This document shows, one piece after another, positions 6,800 to 7,324 of a stretch of 7,324 nt of DNA. The stretch's first letter is position 1, and every line of letters starts with the position of its first letter. The position numbers were made by a program, and so were the translations under genes. The notes under the pieces are model-generated. The model was not told the origin of the DNA. It did no database searches and saw only the letters and a program-made list of their open reading frames with translations. The DNA lies in the NCBI GenBank assembly GCA_945889235.1, contig CAMDBK010000148.1:1-7324 (forward strand), read 5' to 3'. This DNA is from Chitinophaga pinensis. GTDB lineage: Bacteria > Bacteroidota > Bacteroidia > SXHM01.

Positions 6800-7324
6800 A
6801 ATTTTTGCATTCTTTATTTTGGTCATTTCGTCTCCAATTTTTATTTTATTGGAAGATGGCTTCCCTGTTTTCTTCACACAAAAAAGAGTAGGGTTCAATT
6901 ATTCATTTTTCAATATTTACAAGTTTAGAACAATGAAAAAAAATACACCAAACGTTGCCACACATTTATTGGAAAATCCGGCACAATATGTATTGAAAAT
7001 TGGTGGCTTACTTCGAAAATTTAGTTTGGACGAATTGCCGAACCTTGTCAACATCATCAAAGGTGAAATGGTTTTTGTCGGTCCAAGGCCGGCTTTATTT
7101 AACCAAGATGATTTAATGGCTTTACGTGTTGCTGCTGGTGTAGATAAATTAAAACCCGGTATTACCGGTTGGGCTCAAGTTAATGGACGAAATGCCATAA
7201 GCTGGGAGCAAAAGTTCAGGTATGATATTGAATATGTAGAAAAGCAATCTTTTCTATTAGATGTAAAAATTTTATGGATGACATTTATTAATGTGATTCA
7301 AAGAAAAGGGATTAATGCAGATTG
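6789..7324 (+). CDS. Second small phosphoglycosyl transferase (bacterial sugar transferase), 3' end outside window
   Basis: A bacterial sugar transferase (PF02397) starting at the ATG at 6789, which overlaps the epimerase end by 11 nt; an in-frame TAA directly upstream rules out an earlier start. 178 codons are visible and the last residues (VIQRKGINAD) sit near the usual C-terminus, so only a few codons should be missing. The soluble part is complete: PVFFTQKRVG (26-35), IYKFRTM (43-49), the catalytic pair in SLDELPN (D81, E82), VFVGPRPAL (95-103) and KPGITGWAQVNGR. The N-terminal re-entrant helix is short: P16 is only 10 residues before P26 of PVFF, against 16 in the copy at 3774, and the stretch before P16 is also about four residues shorter. 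That may impair membrane insertion. It would load a sugar phosphate on undecaprenyl phosphate; the pairing with the epimerase suggests that enzyme's product as donor (inference). Confidence 0.85.
   Translation, partial: MLNRIFAFFILVISSPIFILLEDGFPVFFTQKRVGFNYSFFNIYKFRTMKKNTPNVATHLLENPAQYVLKIGGLLRKFSLDELPNLVNIIKGEMVFVGPRPALFNQDDLMALRVAAGVDKLKPGITGWAQVNGRNAISWEQKFRYDIEYVEKQSFLLDVKILWMTFINVIQRKGINAD

Noticed and set aside
1..7324. CRISPR array, tRNA/rRNA genes, riboswitch, toxin-antitoxin or defence genes.
   Set aside because: I saw no regularly spaced repeats, no cloverleaf or rRNA-like sequence, and no gene of such families; all coding content is glycan-related or IS66.

Overview
The window is an AT-rich (roughly two-thirds A+T by eye) piece of a surface-polysaccharide (O-antigen, capsule or exopolysaccharide) biosynthesis locus. 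All genes lie on the + strand except an IS remnant. Starts are preceded by A/T-rich sequence with no convincing Shine-Dalgarno motifs, and the protein styles (the epimerase plus small sugar-transferase pair, the IS66-type transposase tail) fit the Bacteroidota, perhaps a Flavobacterium-, Pedobacter- or Mucilaginibacter-like organism. The phylum is an inference; I cannot name the genus.

Left part (2-5329): six intact-looking, tightly packed genes, probably one operon. They are a GT4 glycosyltransferase (5' end outside the window), the N- and C-terminal halves of a split transketolase, a TylF/MycF-like O-methyltransferase, a small phosphoglycosyl transferase (PGT) that would start a glycan on undecaprenyl phosphate, and an aldo/keto reductase. 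Junctions are -14, -4, +2, +26 and -4 nt, so most are translationally coupled. The split transketolase, reductase and methyltransferase look like tailoring enzymes for an unusual, possibly two-carbon-branched or methylated sugar. That pathway is inferred, not shown.

Middle (5330-5609): thirteen bases after the reductase stop lies the 3' end of an IS66-family element. It has a GTAAGC-type terminus at 5343 and, on the minus strand, the last 66 codons of the transposase. The rest of the element is missing.

Right part (5607-7324): the IS66 fragment is fused directly to the last ~94 codons of a GT2 glycosyltransferase. That is followed by an NAD-dependent epimerase/dehydratase (4-reductase-like) gene broken by one in-frame TAA, then by a second small PGT whose N-terminal membrane helix is unusually short and which runs off the window. 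These three again overlap head to tail (-4 and -11 nt), so they were once an operon.

Reading of the whole: an apparently working sugar-modification/initiation block abuts the decaying end of another glycan block, with an IS66 scar at the seam. I saw no RNA genes, CRISPR arrays, or promoter or terminator strong enough to annotate, and no sign of a defence or other novel system. The most interesting features are the split-transketolase module, the two PGTs, the exact IS/GT2 seam, and a G7 tract in the methyltransferase gene.
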